Source: Synaphobranchus kaupii
Taxonomy: Eukaryota; Chordata; Actinopteri; Anguilliformes; Synaphobranchidae
Length of the DNA: 64,000 nt
Direction: 5' to 3'
Assembly (NCBI GenBank): GCA_029718625.1
Contig: CM056376.1
Coordinates: 120,002,222 to 120,066,221, forward strand
This document shows positions 32,621-44,690 of the stretch, piece by piece; the stretch's first letter is position 1; the number at the start of each line of letters is the position of its first letter. A program made the translations under genes and the position numbers. The notes beneath the pieces are model-generated. The model made no database searches. It was not told where the DNA came from and saw nothing but the letters and a program-made list of their open reading frames with translations.

Positions 32621-35600
32621 GTAACAGCCCTCACTGTTATATCTATGTATGTGTATATATGTGCGTAGAGATATATATATATATATATGTACTGTTGACA
32701 CTGTCATTCTAGGATGCAGAAGTTTTATATATTATGAGGTCATTATGACTGTAATAATTATAGAACCCTAGAATGGGTAAATGGAAGAGGAGTGTTGCAT
32801 GGCTCAACTTAAAGGTTTGAGGATGTATTAAATACAGTAAAAGGTTTGAGATGCTGTTAACATAGATTGTTGTTGTTAACATAGGTTTGAGATATTACAT
32901 AGAAGGTATGTCGATGCAAGGTACTGTTCTGTTGTTCCACCATACTGTGGGGGACGCAGAGGATCTTGTTCAGATACAGAGTGTAAATCTAAATCATGTG
33001 ACAATAGCACAGTAGGCACTGCTCTACAATCCAGCAGGCCATGCTTTCAGAGGAAAGCAGATCTTTAAAAACTGCATAACATCTTTGCAGAAGTTAATAA
33101 ATAGCACATAGGCTATTTTTATGTAAAAACAGAAGTCTTCCTTCTGTAGTTATTTTTTTGTGCCGTATTGGTGTTTTACTTTTACTTTTAATTTGTGTCT
33201 AAATGTACATCTGTAATACCAGAAAGTTAAAGTGCATAGTATAGATAAATAATTCTTAATCTATATAAATTGCCTTGGCATGTCATTTAGGAAATGTTGG
33301 AATTCACCACCATACCTATTTGTGTGCCAATTAAATTAACTAAGGTATGATTTTTAAATCGCATGGATGTATTTCTGTGTAAATTTCCTCTAGCACAAAA
33401 TCCTGTGCTAGAATGTCTGTCTGATGTCAATAAACCAGTCAATGCCATAAAATGAACCAAAAGCCAGCTGAGTTTTCACTTGCCTTAATTAGGGCCAGCA
33501 TTGTCTGTTCCTGCAGGGCAAAGTGTTTGGGACTGCTAAGGAAGTCTTTCTAGGCATGAGTCCTAAATGGTTTTATAGTTTGAGAGAATAGTTTTCCTCA
33601 ATTAAATAACTAAATAAATAACTAGATAAATAAATAACTAACTAACTAATTAAATAAATAAATAGAAGAAGAAGAAGTAATTTCTTCATTAAATTTATTC
33701 TATATTTGCTAATTTCATTTAAAAGCTGAAATAGGGTCATTTTCTAGCAAAGACTGGCGTATTGGTTTCTTTTGTCCATTTGTGCTTTCTATCTGTCTAC
33801 TTTCTTTCTCTTTATGTTTTCTCTACCCTTCTTTCTCCTCTATCTGTCTTGTGGAATATTTTTGTTTCTTTAAAAAACAGTAAAGTTACATTCTCCAGAA
33901 TGTATGATTTTTGTTTCTCAATTATTAATAACTGGCTATAATCATTTACCCAGTACAAGACCTGAACTATGCAGACAATAACCCTGCATAGGTTTCTCTC
34001 CTTTTCAGCGCCAGGAATATGCTGAGTTCTGGGTAAGATGGGTGGAAGTACTGGAAGGGGCCATAAAACATGCGCACCTCATTTAGGAAACCTTAACCCT
34101 AAACAAGCCCCCTGGTGTGGCACCAGAGCATATTTTACAACACATTTATTAGTGTAAAAGGATCCACCCATCCAAACCTTAGACTCGCTTAGCACAATGA
34201 TGACAGCCACATAGAACTGCACATAAATCTGCATTCAACACCACTATCTCAACACACATCCCAAAACCACATAACTGCAGCACATATAGGACACAATGTA
34301 AATTCAAACATATGTGTTTCTTGGTGCAAGAACATAAGTTTTTGTATAGTTCAATGTTTTTAACAAACATAAACTAATAGCATTAATAATGAATGATTGC
34401 TTAATTTAAACTGTTTTCTGTGTCTGAAAAGTCAAGCTATTACCACCTCATGATTTCAAGCATCAAGAGGGGGGTAATAGAGGACAATAGAATATGACAT
34501 AAATATAGAATGTTATATGTGCAGTATGTGTGTAATGAATTAAAAACCAACTTTCCTGTCTCTGTCAGGTCTGGGTAGCCATTCCATAATTCTACCTTTT
34601 AAAACTTTTATGTCATAAACTATGTTTAATGTGTTTTTAACATTTTTACTTTTCTACTATCATTTTGATCATAATCTTTTTATTGCATAACTTTTATAAA
34701 TGGCCCATGTACTGTTTAACATTTCAAACACCTGTCAGCATATGTGATGCATTGTGGGAAAATTAATTAAATTCCTGCATGGCTACAGTCACGGCTCGAT
34801 GATTTAACTTCTGATTCAATATAAGTAACAAATCAGGTGGCCACTGATTTCTAACATCCCACTAAGAACAATATAAATATCATGAAGGAAATTTGGTCTG
34901 AAGCGCAGGCGTTTCTCTCCACTAGACATCCATTATTCCATTAAACCCATACCATCGAGTGTGGCTTAGCCTGCAGAACATATGCTCCAGAATGATGTAC
35001 TGATGCCAAATAGAAAATAAATAAATAAATAATTATAATTATAATAATTAATACTTTAACAATCTGCTGCACAAGATATGTTAGGTTTTGTCTCCTTTAC
35101 TTTAATATACCCAAATCAAGTTGATCTAAAATCCTAATATATATTACCATGAGAGGTACAAAAATTAAATTTCCAACATAACCCAGTTGTCATTAGGCAG
35201 GGGATTAGGCACCCCGAACCTAGTGACAAACAGGCGGCGGCGGAATTGCAAAGTTCCGAGGGCACGTTAAAAAACTGGTATAGTGCTGGGGAGAAGACTG
35301 AAGGCCTCCGTGTCTGATGAAGTATGAATTGCCATACTGCCGTGGTACCGTCTAGTCGGCGTAGTGTCGCATGTAAGTATGCAGGCACTGCGTGGTACGT
35401 GGATGACAGTCCACACCTAGCAGAGTTACGTTAGAGACGACCTCTGTGAACAGGCAAGGCTGGTGAAAACGGTCAAAGTTTCTATACCCATAGCAAAGTG
35501 GGATAGGGATCAGACCGTCGGCTCCCAACCGGGTGGCTAATTACCACTACGGGGCTCGGTGTTTAGACACCGGGCTGGGGATCGCTATCGACTGGGTCAC
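32621..35600. other. AT-rich interval, no gene recognised
   Basis: Includes an (AT)n run at about 32670-32688 and AAAT-rich low complexity at 33600-33665 and 35015-35050. The more G+C-rich part at 35.2-35.6 kb looks like repeat material, but I cannot name the family. Confidence 0.4.
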
Positions 35601-35636
35601 CGGCCGGTCGGGTCGCATAGAGCAGTAAGTCCATAC

Positions 35637-35745
35637 GGGGCGTCCCTGCAGTGGAGCACATCAGTAGCATCCCTATAGTGGAGCACATGAGTAGCGTCCC
35701 TATAGTGGAGCACATGAGTGGCGTCCCTGTAGTGGAGCCCCTGGC
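35637..35745. repeat. 27-bp tandem repeat, four units
   Basis: Units beginning GCGTCCCTATAGTGGAGCAC at about 35639, 35666, 35693 and 35720. The last is diverged. A minus-strand frame gives a 9-residue repeat of the type HYRDATHVL, but nothing else suggests a protein. Confidence 0.9.
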
Positions 35746-36321
35746 CGCTGCGCTCGGCTCGATGTACAGTCAGGCCACTGTAAGCTAAAACCGAATGCGT
35801 TAGTAAGCGAGCAGTGCTTTCTGTGATCAGGGTTTCTGAAAAGGAGACACCTGGGAAGCAGAGAGGCTGAGGGTCCTTCACTCCGAGGAGTCGGGTGGAA
35901 GGAACTCAGCGGGAAGGGATCCAGCCTAAAGCTGCACCCGAGAGAGGGAAGCTTGAAGGATCAAAGTGGAAACTCCCAACTACATAATTTGTATCTATAA
36001 TGTTTTGCAACCTTTTCTCTACCATCACACCTCTGTGTTAAGTTCCAGCCTCTGCACAGCCCCGCGGATGGGGGAAGGAAGAACGCGGGCTCTGACTGAG
36101 CTAATGGGCTTGGTGCAACACGTGACCTGTGGTGTGAAGTTCCCTTCTTCACACCATCCAACATCCAAACTACCCCCCTACAACACTTGGTCTCAGCCTC
36201 TCCAGTTCTCCCCACAGGCAGCCCTACGACTCTGAGGATCCGAAGGAATCCAGTTGGGGAATTGTCCATGACCCCTCGGGAGGACGTTCTGAAGTGTCCC
36301 CCACTGGGCCAGAGGGGGGAG

Positions 36322-36488
36322 CTGTAAGAGGGGAGTCAAAGGCTGCCATGTGTGAAGATGCTTCAAAGGACCAGAGGGCCTTGTAATGAAACAATATAAC
36401 TCTGACTTCCTTTGGGTTTTCATCCCATTTGTTCTCAAGGATGTTCTCACCTGGAAGTGACTGTGATAGGAGGAAGTTGGACTGTTTG
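36322..36488 (+). repeat. 167-bp direct repeat, right copy
   Basis: Same sequence and length as 30185-30351. Here it is followed within 7 bp by the start of the tandem duplication unit. Confidence 0.9.
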
Positions 36489-36494
36489 AGTACT

Positions 36495-39400
36495 GCAAAG
36501 TAAACAGAGCACCGTGGGGTTGGTAATTGATAGCACCATCCCCTTTCATACAGTAAATACATGTCAAACAGTGGGGACACTCAGGCCAGATTACCCAAGA
36601 TTTGCAACACCGGAGGATTACCCAATAATGCCTTCCTTTGATCTCTCTCCACTTAGCCTTTGATTCCCTGTAATTATGACCTTTTAAGTCATACGCTCTG
36701 AAGCTAATAGCCAAAGCGCTATCTTTATAAGGCACTATTCATGTGGTGGAACCTCACGGGGACATGCACGGTGCAGGTCGTGCACGGGTCTTTGAGACGC
36801 GGAGGGATCTCCGTGTGCTTGTCGGTCAGCCACATGGAAGCGGGCCGGATTGGGCCGAGCCGGCCCTCGGAATCAAAGCGAAAAAGATGCAATTGCGGAC
36901 AAGCCCGAGCCCCGACGCCAGGTTACGGAAAATGTTTGTCAGGGGCGATCCCGCGGCTAAACGTCCAGGCTCCTCTGAATAACGTGGGCTTTGTTCCCCA
37001 GCCCAGTGTATTATTTAGTTTTCTAGCAGTGATTAATTGAGCTCAGCCTGATTGTCTCAGGAAACAGAGATCAGAGGTACACTTTGATGAAAATGAGGTT
37101 TCAGCAGAGCTACTTCATCTCAGGACCCACAGGCATCTGCAGTTTTTTTTATTTTGGACCAGCCCCTGAGAATGCTTGTGTGGGGTGGTGCACGGGTAGG
37201 TGTGCGAGGATATTGCAATGAGGTCATGAAAAAAATAAAAAAATAAAAAATAAATGATAATAAATAAACAAACAGATGTTATTTACCTTCAAGGGGTGTG
37301 TTCTTTCCCCATTCATCCCCAATTGTGAACGCCTAGGCATGTTCACGCTACGACGTTCATCACAAACACCGTCAATTAAGTAGAGTGCACACGCGTGTGC
37401 TCTCCTCTGAAGCGTGTGATGTCAGCTGCCGCTTGTTATCACACCACAGTTCGCAAAGTCGGCCTTGTGAACTCATGAGTCTGAGGAAGACGGGGGGGGC
37501 GACTCTGTCATAACAGTAACACGGCCACCCCTGGGTGATGCTAGAGCCAATTGTATATCACCCTGTGAGGTGTCTGAAAACAGAACAACAGGCTGATGGC
37601 TCACAACACATAGTTAAAATGGCATTGCCAGTAAGCCGTGTGGTGCAGTCCATAGGGCAGCCAACACTCGAGGCACCCCCCCCCCCAACCCCCCACCTGG
37701 GTGGGTGTTTGATTCCCCGCCTTGGCACTCTCTCAGCCGTGGTCCCCTCTCTAGCTGTTACCACTGATGAATAAAGCAAACATAAATTTTAAATAAAAAA
37801 CTGAACGGAGGGCAGCCTGTATCGCTCTCCCTTAAAAAAAATGCCACTGCTTCCCATGTTTTATGGAGCTTGGAGGGTGTCTGCATGTACCGGTCTTGAA
37901 CCAGCTTAAACATTCGCACACAATGGTTTCGGTTAGAATGGGGCAATTTGGGAACCATCTACTTGATTGAAGGCTGAGTCTCTGTCTCAAATGATGGAGT
38001 GGTCATGCTCAAGGGGATTACCCGAATGGCTGTTTATGTGATTCCATTGAAGTAGCTAAAGCTTGAGGGGGAATGGGTACAAAAGGCACTCCTCTGGGGC
38101 CCGCTTCCCTGTCATCGTTCAGAGGCAGAGAAGCTACTTTAATCTAGCGTGGCCGGGCCGGACGGTTGTTGATGTCGGCATTGAGTGTTGCTTTCATGTC
38201 GATATTAGTTCAGTGCCTGAGTGCAGACGAGCCTTTTTTAACTTTTGCTCTTCGGGTCGGGAGGGTGTGAGCTAGGGCGCTCATCCTCCGAAGAGCGGTC
38301 AGCTGCCCGTCGCTGCTTCTCACTCTGTAATCCAGGAACTGTTTTATATAGTTACCACACACTTGATGAGGTGGTCAAACAGCCAGATGTGCTATAGAGT
38401 GATAAGACAGGGTTTAGACACTGCCAATGCACGTGCTTTACAGGGTTTACAGTCATGTATTGAACCCAGTTATACCCACAATGCATATAGGAATAAGAAC
38501 CAATGTGTGATTTTACTTTACACAATTCGATAACTAAGTTATAGTCGTGTTGTTTTACTCATCGGAGAGTCAACGCTAGACTCTGGTTGGACATACTGAA
38601 CACGTGATGACGACTAGCTGATGCATAGCCTACGCAATGTTTTTTGGCCGCTGAAATAAAGTTTATAGATTAGTTTTCTTGTGACGTCACACTGAATATG
38701 TGCAGACGGAAGGCAAAAGATCACCAGAGACTGTTTTAGCACACACACACACACATACACTATATGTTTAAACTCTATTTTCATAAATCCACATATTTAC
38801 AGTATTATTCCATTTCTGTAAGGATAAGACATTCTCAGTTTCTATGCTAATGTAATTTCTGCAAGGCTATTTCACTGTCTGCCACTCTCCAAAATAACAC
38901 AAGCTTTCTTTAAACGGTGTGTGCTCGACTCCAACAAAGTACTGAACCTGACTCAGGGATCCCCTGCAGGAAGCCAAGCAACTGTTTACTGTAAACCGGC
39001 CTGGCCTGCCTTCACTCGGCCTTAAATAAAGTGTCATCTTTGATCCGCCTGCCTATCAGAAATGAAAGCATAATTAAAAGCCTGGATTCCACCCGGGCCT
39101 AGGACGGGTTCTTCAGCCTATCATCCAGCAGTGTCCTCTTCTCCGTTTTACCTGAATGTGGAGCCGTGGCGCACACGCAAACCAGCGGCTATGGGTTCTT
39201 CTCCAAACTGGGGCATTGCACCTCCACGCACAATGCGTCTCAGGGATATCGTTCCGGCGTACAGAGAAAGTGATATCTCTCTCCGCGTCGCTTGCCCCTT
39301 TCTGCCAGGGTGTCTTCCTCTGGCTGGCCCATTTAGTTCGGGTTACCGTCGAGGGGCACACCCTGTGTCCTCACCTCCTCACTGCGCTCCTTTGCCAGTC

Positions 39401-40402
39401 TCCACCCTGGGGAAATGACGGGCGGGACGCGACTGTGCCGTGTCTTTGAGTTCAGCTTGGGCGGCCAATTTTTGGCAGGTGTACCCATCCCTGCTCTCCC
39501 CCCAGTCTCAGCTGGGCACCTTGACAGGTTTTATTTGTGTGGCCTAACCAGATTATGCATTGAAGTGTCTTCACCGGAGATTGGTTTGCAGTGTTAAGTG
39601 TCATTTAAATAATGACAGTGCGCTGTCATCTGATCTCCTGACCAACAGTTTTACAATAGAAATGATTTACCAGTACTTGGAAATAGCAAACTCAATCACG
39701 GGAGGTTTTGGGACAGTGACTCATTCTTTCTCATTTTCTAAATTTGTACTGACAGTTTGTTAAATAAAATAATTAAGTTGCATGCCATATCTCCGTTACT
39801 GAAATCACAATCCCGAGGGCTGAGAACGGCTGGTTTTCCACCCTCCCTTTACCTGGGAGTAAGGTGTGAAGACAGTCTGGCCAATCAGTAGCACTAATTG
39901 TTCAGTTACAATATACTACCTGGGAGAAAAGAAAACCTGGGCTGGATTTGGGGGCCAGATTTGAGTATCCATTCCATGCCATATGTACATAATCAAAATA
40001 ACTGTAGTGTAAAGCTGTTTAAAGGCATGTGATCACATGTCTGTTGTCTCTATCACCCTGTTAGTTTTGGGGTTGGCATGTAGGAGCTGAGGATCGATAT
40101 AGAGGTGAATTGGTGGCAAATGAGTGGGCGTGGGGCGTGGGGGGTGCTGGATGGTGCACAATGCAGCCCTCCTGTTCCAATAAAAAAATGAAAAACATTA
40201 TCTGATTCCTCTGTTGGTCTGCTGGCGCTAATCTTTCAGAGGACCCCCAAACAGACAGGCAGGCATAAGACAGCACACCTCCACTTGTGAAAAGTAAATG
40301 GGGGGTGGAGGGGGGTTACGGATGGGGGCTGGTGTTGGTGGTGGTGGTGGTATTGGGGGGGGGGGTCTATATTTCACAAGGCAGAGCCAGCACTCCAATC
40401 CG
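36495..40402 (+). repeat. segmental duplication, tandem copy 2 (3,908 bp, uninterrupted)
   Basis: From GCAAAGTAAACAGAGCACCG to CACTCCAATCCG, immediately followed by the next copy. Reading along both, only scattered substitutions (for example 37909 versus 41810, 39168 versus 43073) and small differences in A- and G-runs are seen. It contains a CpG-rich block (about 36740-37060), a SINE, a CA run (38741-38756), and TCF- and TALE-like sites. Short frames such as 36743-36982 and 39131-39418 are conserved only because the DNA is duplicated. No protein function is recognised. Confidence 0.93.
37618..37802 (+). mobile_element. tRNA-derived SINE (in tandem copy 2)
   Basis: A head with GTGTGGTGCAGTCCATAGGG (A-box-like TGGTGCAGTCC) and GTTTGATTCCC (B-box-like), followed by a body and an AAATAAAA tail. 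The same SINE is in copy 3. In copy 1 the corresponding part is absent. Confidence 0.7.
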
Positions 40403-41523
40403 GCAAAGTAAACAGAGCACCGTGGGGTTGGTAATTGATAGCACCATCCCCTTTCATACAGTAAATACATGTCAAACAGTGGGGACACTCAGGCCAGATT
40501 ACCCAAGATTTGCAACACCGGAGGATTACCCAATAATGCCTTCCTTTGATCTCTCTCCACTTAGCCTTTGATTCCCTGTAATTATGACCTTTTAAGTCAT
40601 ACGCTCTGAAGCTAATAGCCAAAGCGCTATCTTTATAAGGCACTATTCATGTGGTGGAACCTCACGGGGACATGCACGGTGCAGGTCGTGCACGGGTCTT
40701 TGAGACGCGGAGGGATCTCCGTGTGCTTGTCGGTCAGCCACATGGAAGCGGGCCGGATTGGGCCGAGCCGGCCCTCGGAATCAAAGCGAAAAAGATGCAA
40801 TTGCGGACAAGCCCGAGCCCCGACGCCAGGTTACGGAAAATGTTTGTCAGGGGCGATCCCGCGGCTAAACGTCCAGGCTCCTCTGAATAACGTGGGCTTT
40901 GTTCCCCAGCCCAGTGTATTATTTAGTTTTCTAGCAGTGATTAATTGAGCTCAGCCTGATTGTCTCAGGAAACAGAGATCAGAGGTACACTTTGATGAAA
41001 ATGAGGTTTCAGCAGAGCTACTTCATCTCAGGACCCACAGGCATCTGCAGTTTTTTTTATTTTGGACCAGCCCCTGAGAATGCTTGTGTGGGGTGGTGCA
41101 CGGGTAGGTGTGCGAGGATATTGCAATGAGGTCATGAAAAAAATAAAAAACTGTAAAATAAATGATAATAAATAAACAAACAGATGTTATTTACCTTCAA
41201 GGGGTGTTCTTTCCCCATTCATCCCCAATTGTGAACGCCTAGGCATGTTCACGCTACGACGTTCATCACAAACACCGTCAATTAAGTAGAGTGCACACGC
41301 ATGTGCTCTCCTCTGAAGCGTGTGATGTCAGCTGCCGCTTGTTATCACACCACAGTTCGCAAAGTCGGCCTTGTGAACTCATGAGTCTGAGGAAGACGGG
41401 GGGGGGCGACTCTGTCATAACAGTAACACGGCCACCCCTGGGTGATGCTAGAGCCAATTGTATATCACCCTGTGAGGTGTCTGAAAACAGAACAACAGGC
41501 TGATGGCTCACAACACATAGTTA

Positions 41524-41707
41524 AAATGGCATTGCCAGTAAGCCGTGTGGTGCAGTCCATAGGGCAGCCAACACTCGAGGCACCCCCCCCCAACCCCCCA
41601 CCTGGGTGGGTGTTTGATTCCCCGCCTTGGCACTCTCTCAGCCGTGGTCCCCTCTCTAGCTGTTACCACTGATGAATAAAGCAAACATAAATTTTAAATA
41701 AAAAACT
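41524..41707 (+). mobile_element. tRNA-derived SINE (in tandem copy 3)
   Basis: The duplicate of the SINE at 37618-37802, differing mainly in the length of the C-run. It was inserted before the tandem duplication. Confidence 0.7.
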
Positions 41708-44690
41708 GAACGGAGGGCAGCCTGTATCGCTCTCCCTTAAAAAAAATGCCACTGCTTCCCATGTTTTATGGAGCTTGGAGGGTGTCTGCATGTACCGGTC
41801 TTGAACCAACTTAAACATTCGCACACAATGGTTTCGGTTAGAATGGGGCAATTTGGGAACCATCTACTTGATTGAAGGCTGAGTCTCTGTCTCAAATGAT
41901 GGAGTGGTCATGCTCAAGGGGATTACCCGAATGGCTGTTTATGTGATTCCATTGAAGTAGCTAAAGCTTGAGGGGGAATGGGTACAAAAGGCACTCCTCT
42001 GGGGCCCGCTTCCCTGTCATCGTTCAGAGGCAGAGAAGCTACTTTAATCTAGCGTGGCCGGGCCGGACGGTTGTTGATGTCGGCATTGAGTGTTGCTTTC
42101 ATGTCGATATTAGTTCAGTGCCTGAGTGCAGACGAGCCTTTTTTAACTTTTGCTCTTCGGGTCGGGAGGGTGTGAGCTAGGGCGCTCATCCTCCGAAGAG
42201 CGGTCAGCTGCCCGTCGCTGCTTCTCACTCTGTAATCCAGGAACTGTTTTATATAGTTACCACACACTTGATGAGGTGGTCAAACAGCCAGATGTGCTAT
42301 AGAGTGATAAGACAGGGTTTAGACACTGCCAATGCACGTGCTTTACAGGGTTTACAGTCATGTATTGAACCCAGTTATACCCACAATGCATATAGGAATA
42401 AGAACCAATGTGTGATTTTACTTTACACAATTCGATAACCAAGTTATAGTCGTGTTGTTTTACTCATCGGAGAGTCAACGCTAGACTCTGGTTGGACATA
42501 CTGAACACGTGATGACGACTAGCTGATGCATAGCCTACGCAATGTTTTTTGGCCGCTGAAATAAAGTTTATAGATTCGTTTTCTTGTGACGTCACACTGA
42601 ATATGTGCAGACGGAAGGCAAAAGATCACCAGAGACTGTTTTAGCACACACACACACACATACACTATATGTTTAAACTCTATTTTCATAAATCCACATA
42701 TTTGCAGTATTATTCCATTTCTGTAAGGATAAGACATTCTCAGTTTCTATGCTAATGTAATTTCTGCAAGGCTATTTCACTGTCTGCCACTCTCCAAAAT
42801 AACACAAGCTTTCTTTAAACGGTGTGTGCTCGACTCCAACAAAGTACTGAACCTGACTCAGGGATCCCCTGCAGGAAGCCAAGCAACTGTTTACTGTAAA
42901 CCGGCCTGGCCTGCCTTCACTCGGCCTTAAATAAAGTGTCATCTTTGATCCGCCTGCCTATCAGAAATGAAAGCATAATTAAAAGCCTGGATTCCACCCG
43001 GGCCTAGGACGGGTTCTTCAGCCTATCATCCAGCAGTGTCCTCTTCTCCGTTTTACCTGAATGTGGAGCCGAGGCGCACACGCAAACCAGCGGCTATGGG
43101 TTCTTCTCCAAACTGGGGCATTGCACCTCCACGCACAATGCGTCTCAGGGATATCGTTCCGGCGTACAGAGAAAGTGATATCTCTCTCCGCGTCGCTTGC
43201 CCCTTTCTGCCAGGGTGTCTTCCTCTGGCTGGCCCATTTAGTTCGGGTTACCGTCGAGGGGCACACCCTGTGTCCTCACCTCCTCACTGCGCTCCTTTGC
43301 CAGTCTCCACCCTGGGGAAATGACGGGCGGGACGCGACTGTGCCGTGTCTTTGAGTTCAGCTTGGGCGGCCAATTTTTGGCAGGTGTACCCATCCCTGCT
43401 CTCCCCCCAGTCTCAGCTGGGCACCTTGACAGGTTTTATTTGTGTGGCCTAACCAGATTATGCATTGAAGTGTCTTCACCGGAGATTGGTTTGCAGTGTT
43501 AAGTGTCATTTAAATAATGACAGTGCGCTGTCATCTGATCTCCTGACCAACAGTTTTACAATAGAAATGATTTACCAGTACTTGGAAATAGCAAACTCAA
43601 TCACGGGAGGTTTTGGGACAGTGACTCATTCTTTCTCATTTTCTAAATTTGTACTGACAGTTTGTTAAATAAAATAATTAAGTTGCATGCCATATCTCCG
43701 TTACTGAAATCACAATCCCGAGGGCTGAGAACGGCTGGTTTTCCACCCTCCCTTTACCTGGGAGTAAGGTGTGAAGACAGTCTGGCCAATCAGTAGCACT
43801 AATTGTTCAGTTACAATATACTACCTGGGAGAAAAGAAAACCTGGGCTGGATTTGGGGGCCAGATTTGAGTATCCATTCCATGCCATATGTACATCAATC
43901 AATCAATCAATCAATATTTATTTATATAGCGCATTTCACAACAAGTTGTCACAATGCACTTCACAGCAAAACAGCAAAACCCAGCCTAAACTCCCCACAA
44001 GAGCAAGCCAAAGGCAACAGTGGCAAGGAAAAACTCCCTGGTGTAACTAGGAAGAAACCTTGGAAGGAACCAGACTCAATGGGGGAACCCATCCTCCTCT
44101 GGTCGGCTCAGGGTCTAGGGCTTAAGGACCAACATGGTCAAAACAGCCAATGTCCATGATAATACAATTTGCAGCAGCTAGATGACAGTCCAGATGTGGC
44201 GGCAGTGATGGTGGGGAACCGGGCGCCGATGGCGGCGGGAGCAGCTGGCAGCGGTGGTAAGGAGGGAGGGGCAAGCGGCAACGGACAGGAAGCCGGACAG
44301 CAACTCTCGAGATGCGGGGCATAAGCCCCGCCGGCAGAATGTGAAAAAAAGAGAGAGAGAAAACAGTTAGGGGAAGTGTAATAGAGCAGCAGGAGCACCA
44401 ACTGGAGGGGTGGGGGGTGGGAGGGTTGGACAGGTGCCCCCGCCAGGAGTAATCTATGGCTGCATAGCTATGAAGACAGAGTTTGAGGAACCATGCAGTC
44501 ATGAGAGGGAAAACAGTCCTACCCACCTATCAAGAGCCAGCCCAGGAAGATGGGGTCACAGCTGTTGACAGGTGACAGTAAGGAAAGGATGCCACCCCAC
44601 ATTACTCTATGGCTAAATGCTTCTCTGGTCCTGTCTCCAGACTATAGCTCATTATAAGCCTGATCATAGAGGTGCGTTTTTAATCTAGAC

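Noticed and set aside
37618..37700. A functional tRNA gene.
   Set aside because: The A/B-box-like head lacks a full cloverleaf and carries a SINE body and tail.
39131..39449. Overlapping frames of 95, 97 and 82 codons repeated at 43036-43354.
   Set aside because: They are conserved only through the recent tandem duplication. Three overlapping frames cannot all be real and none has a known motif.
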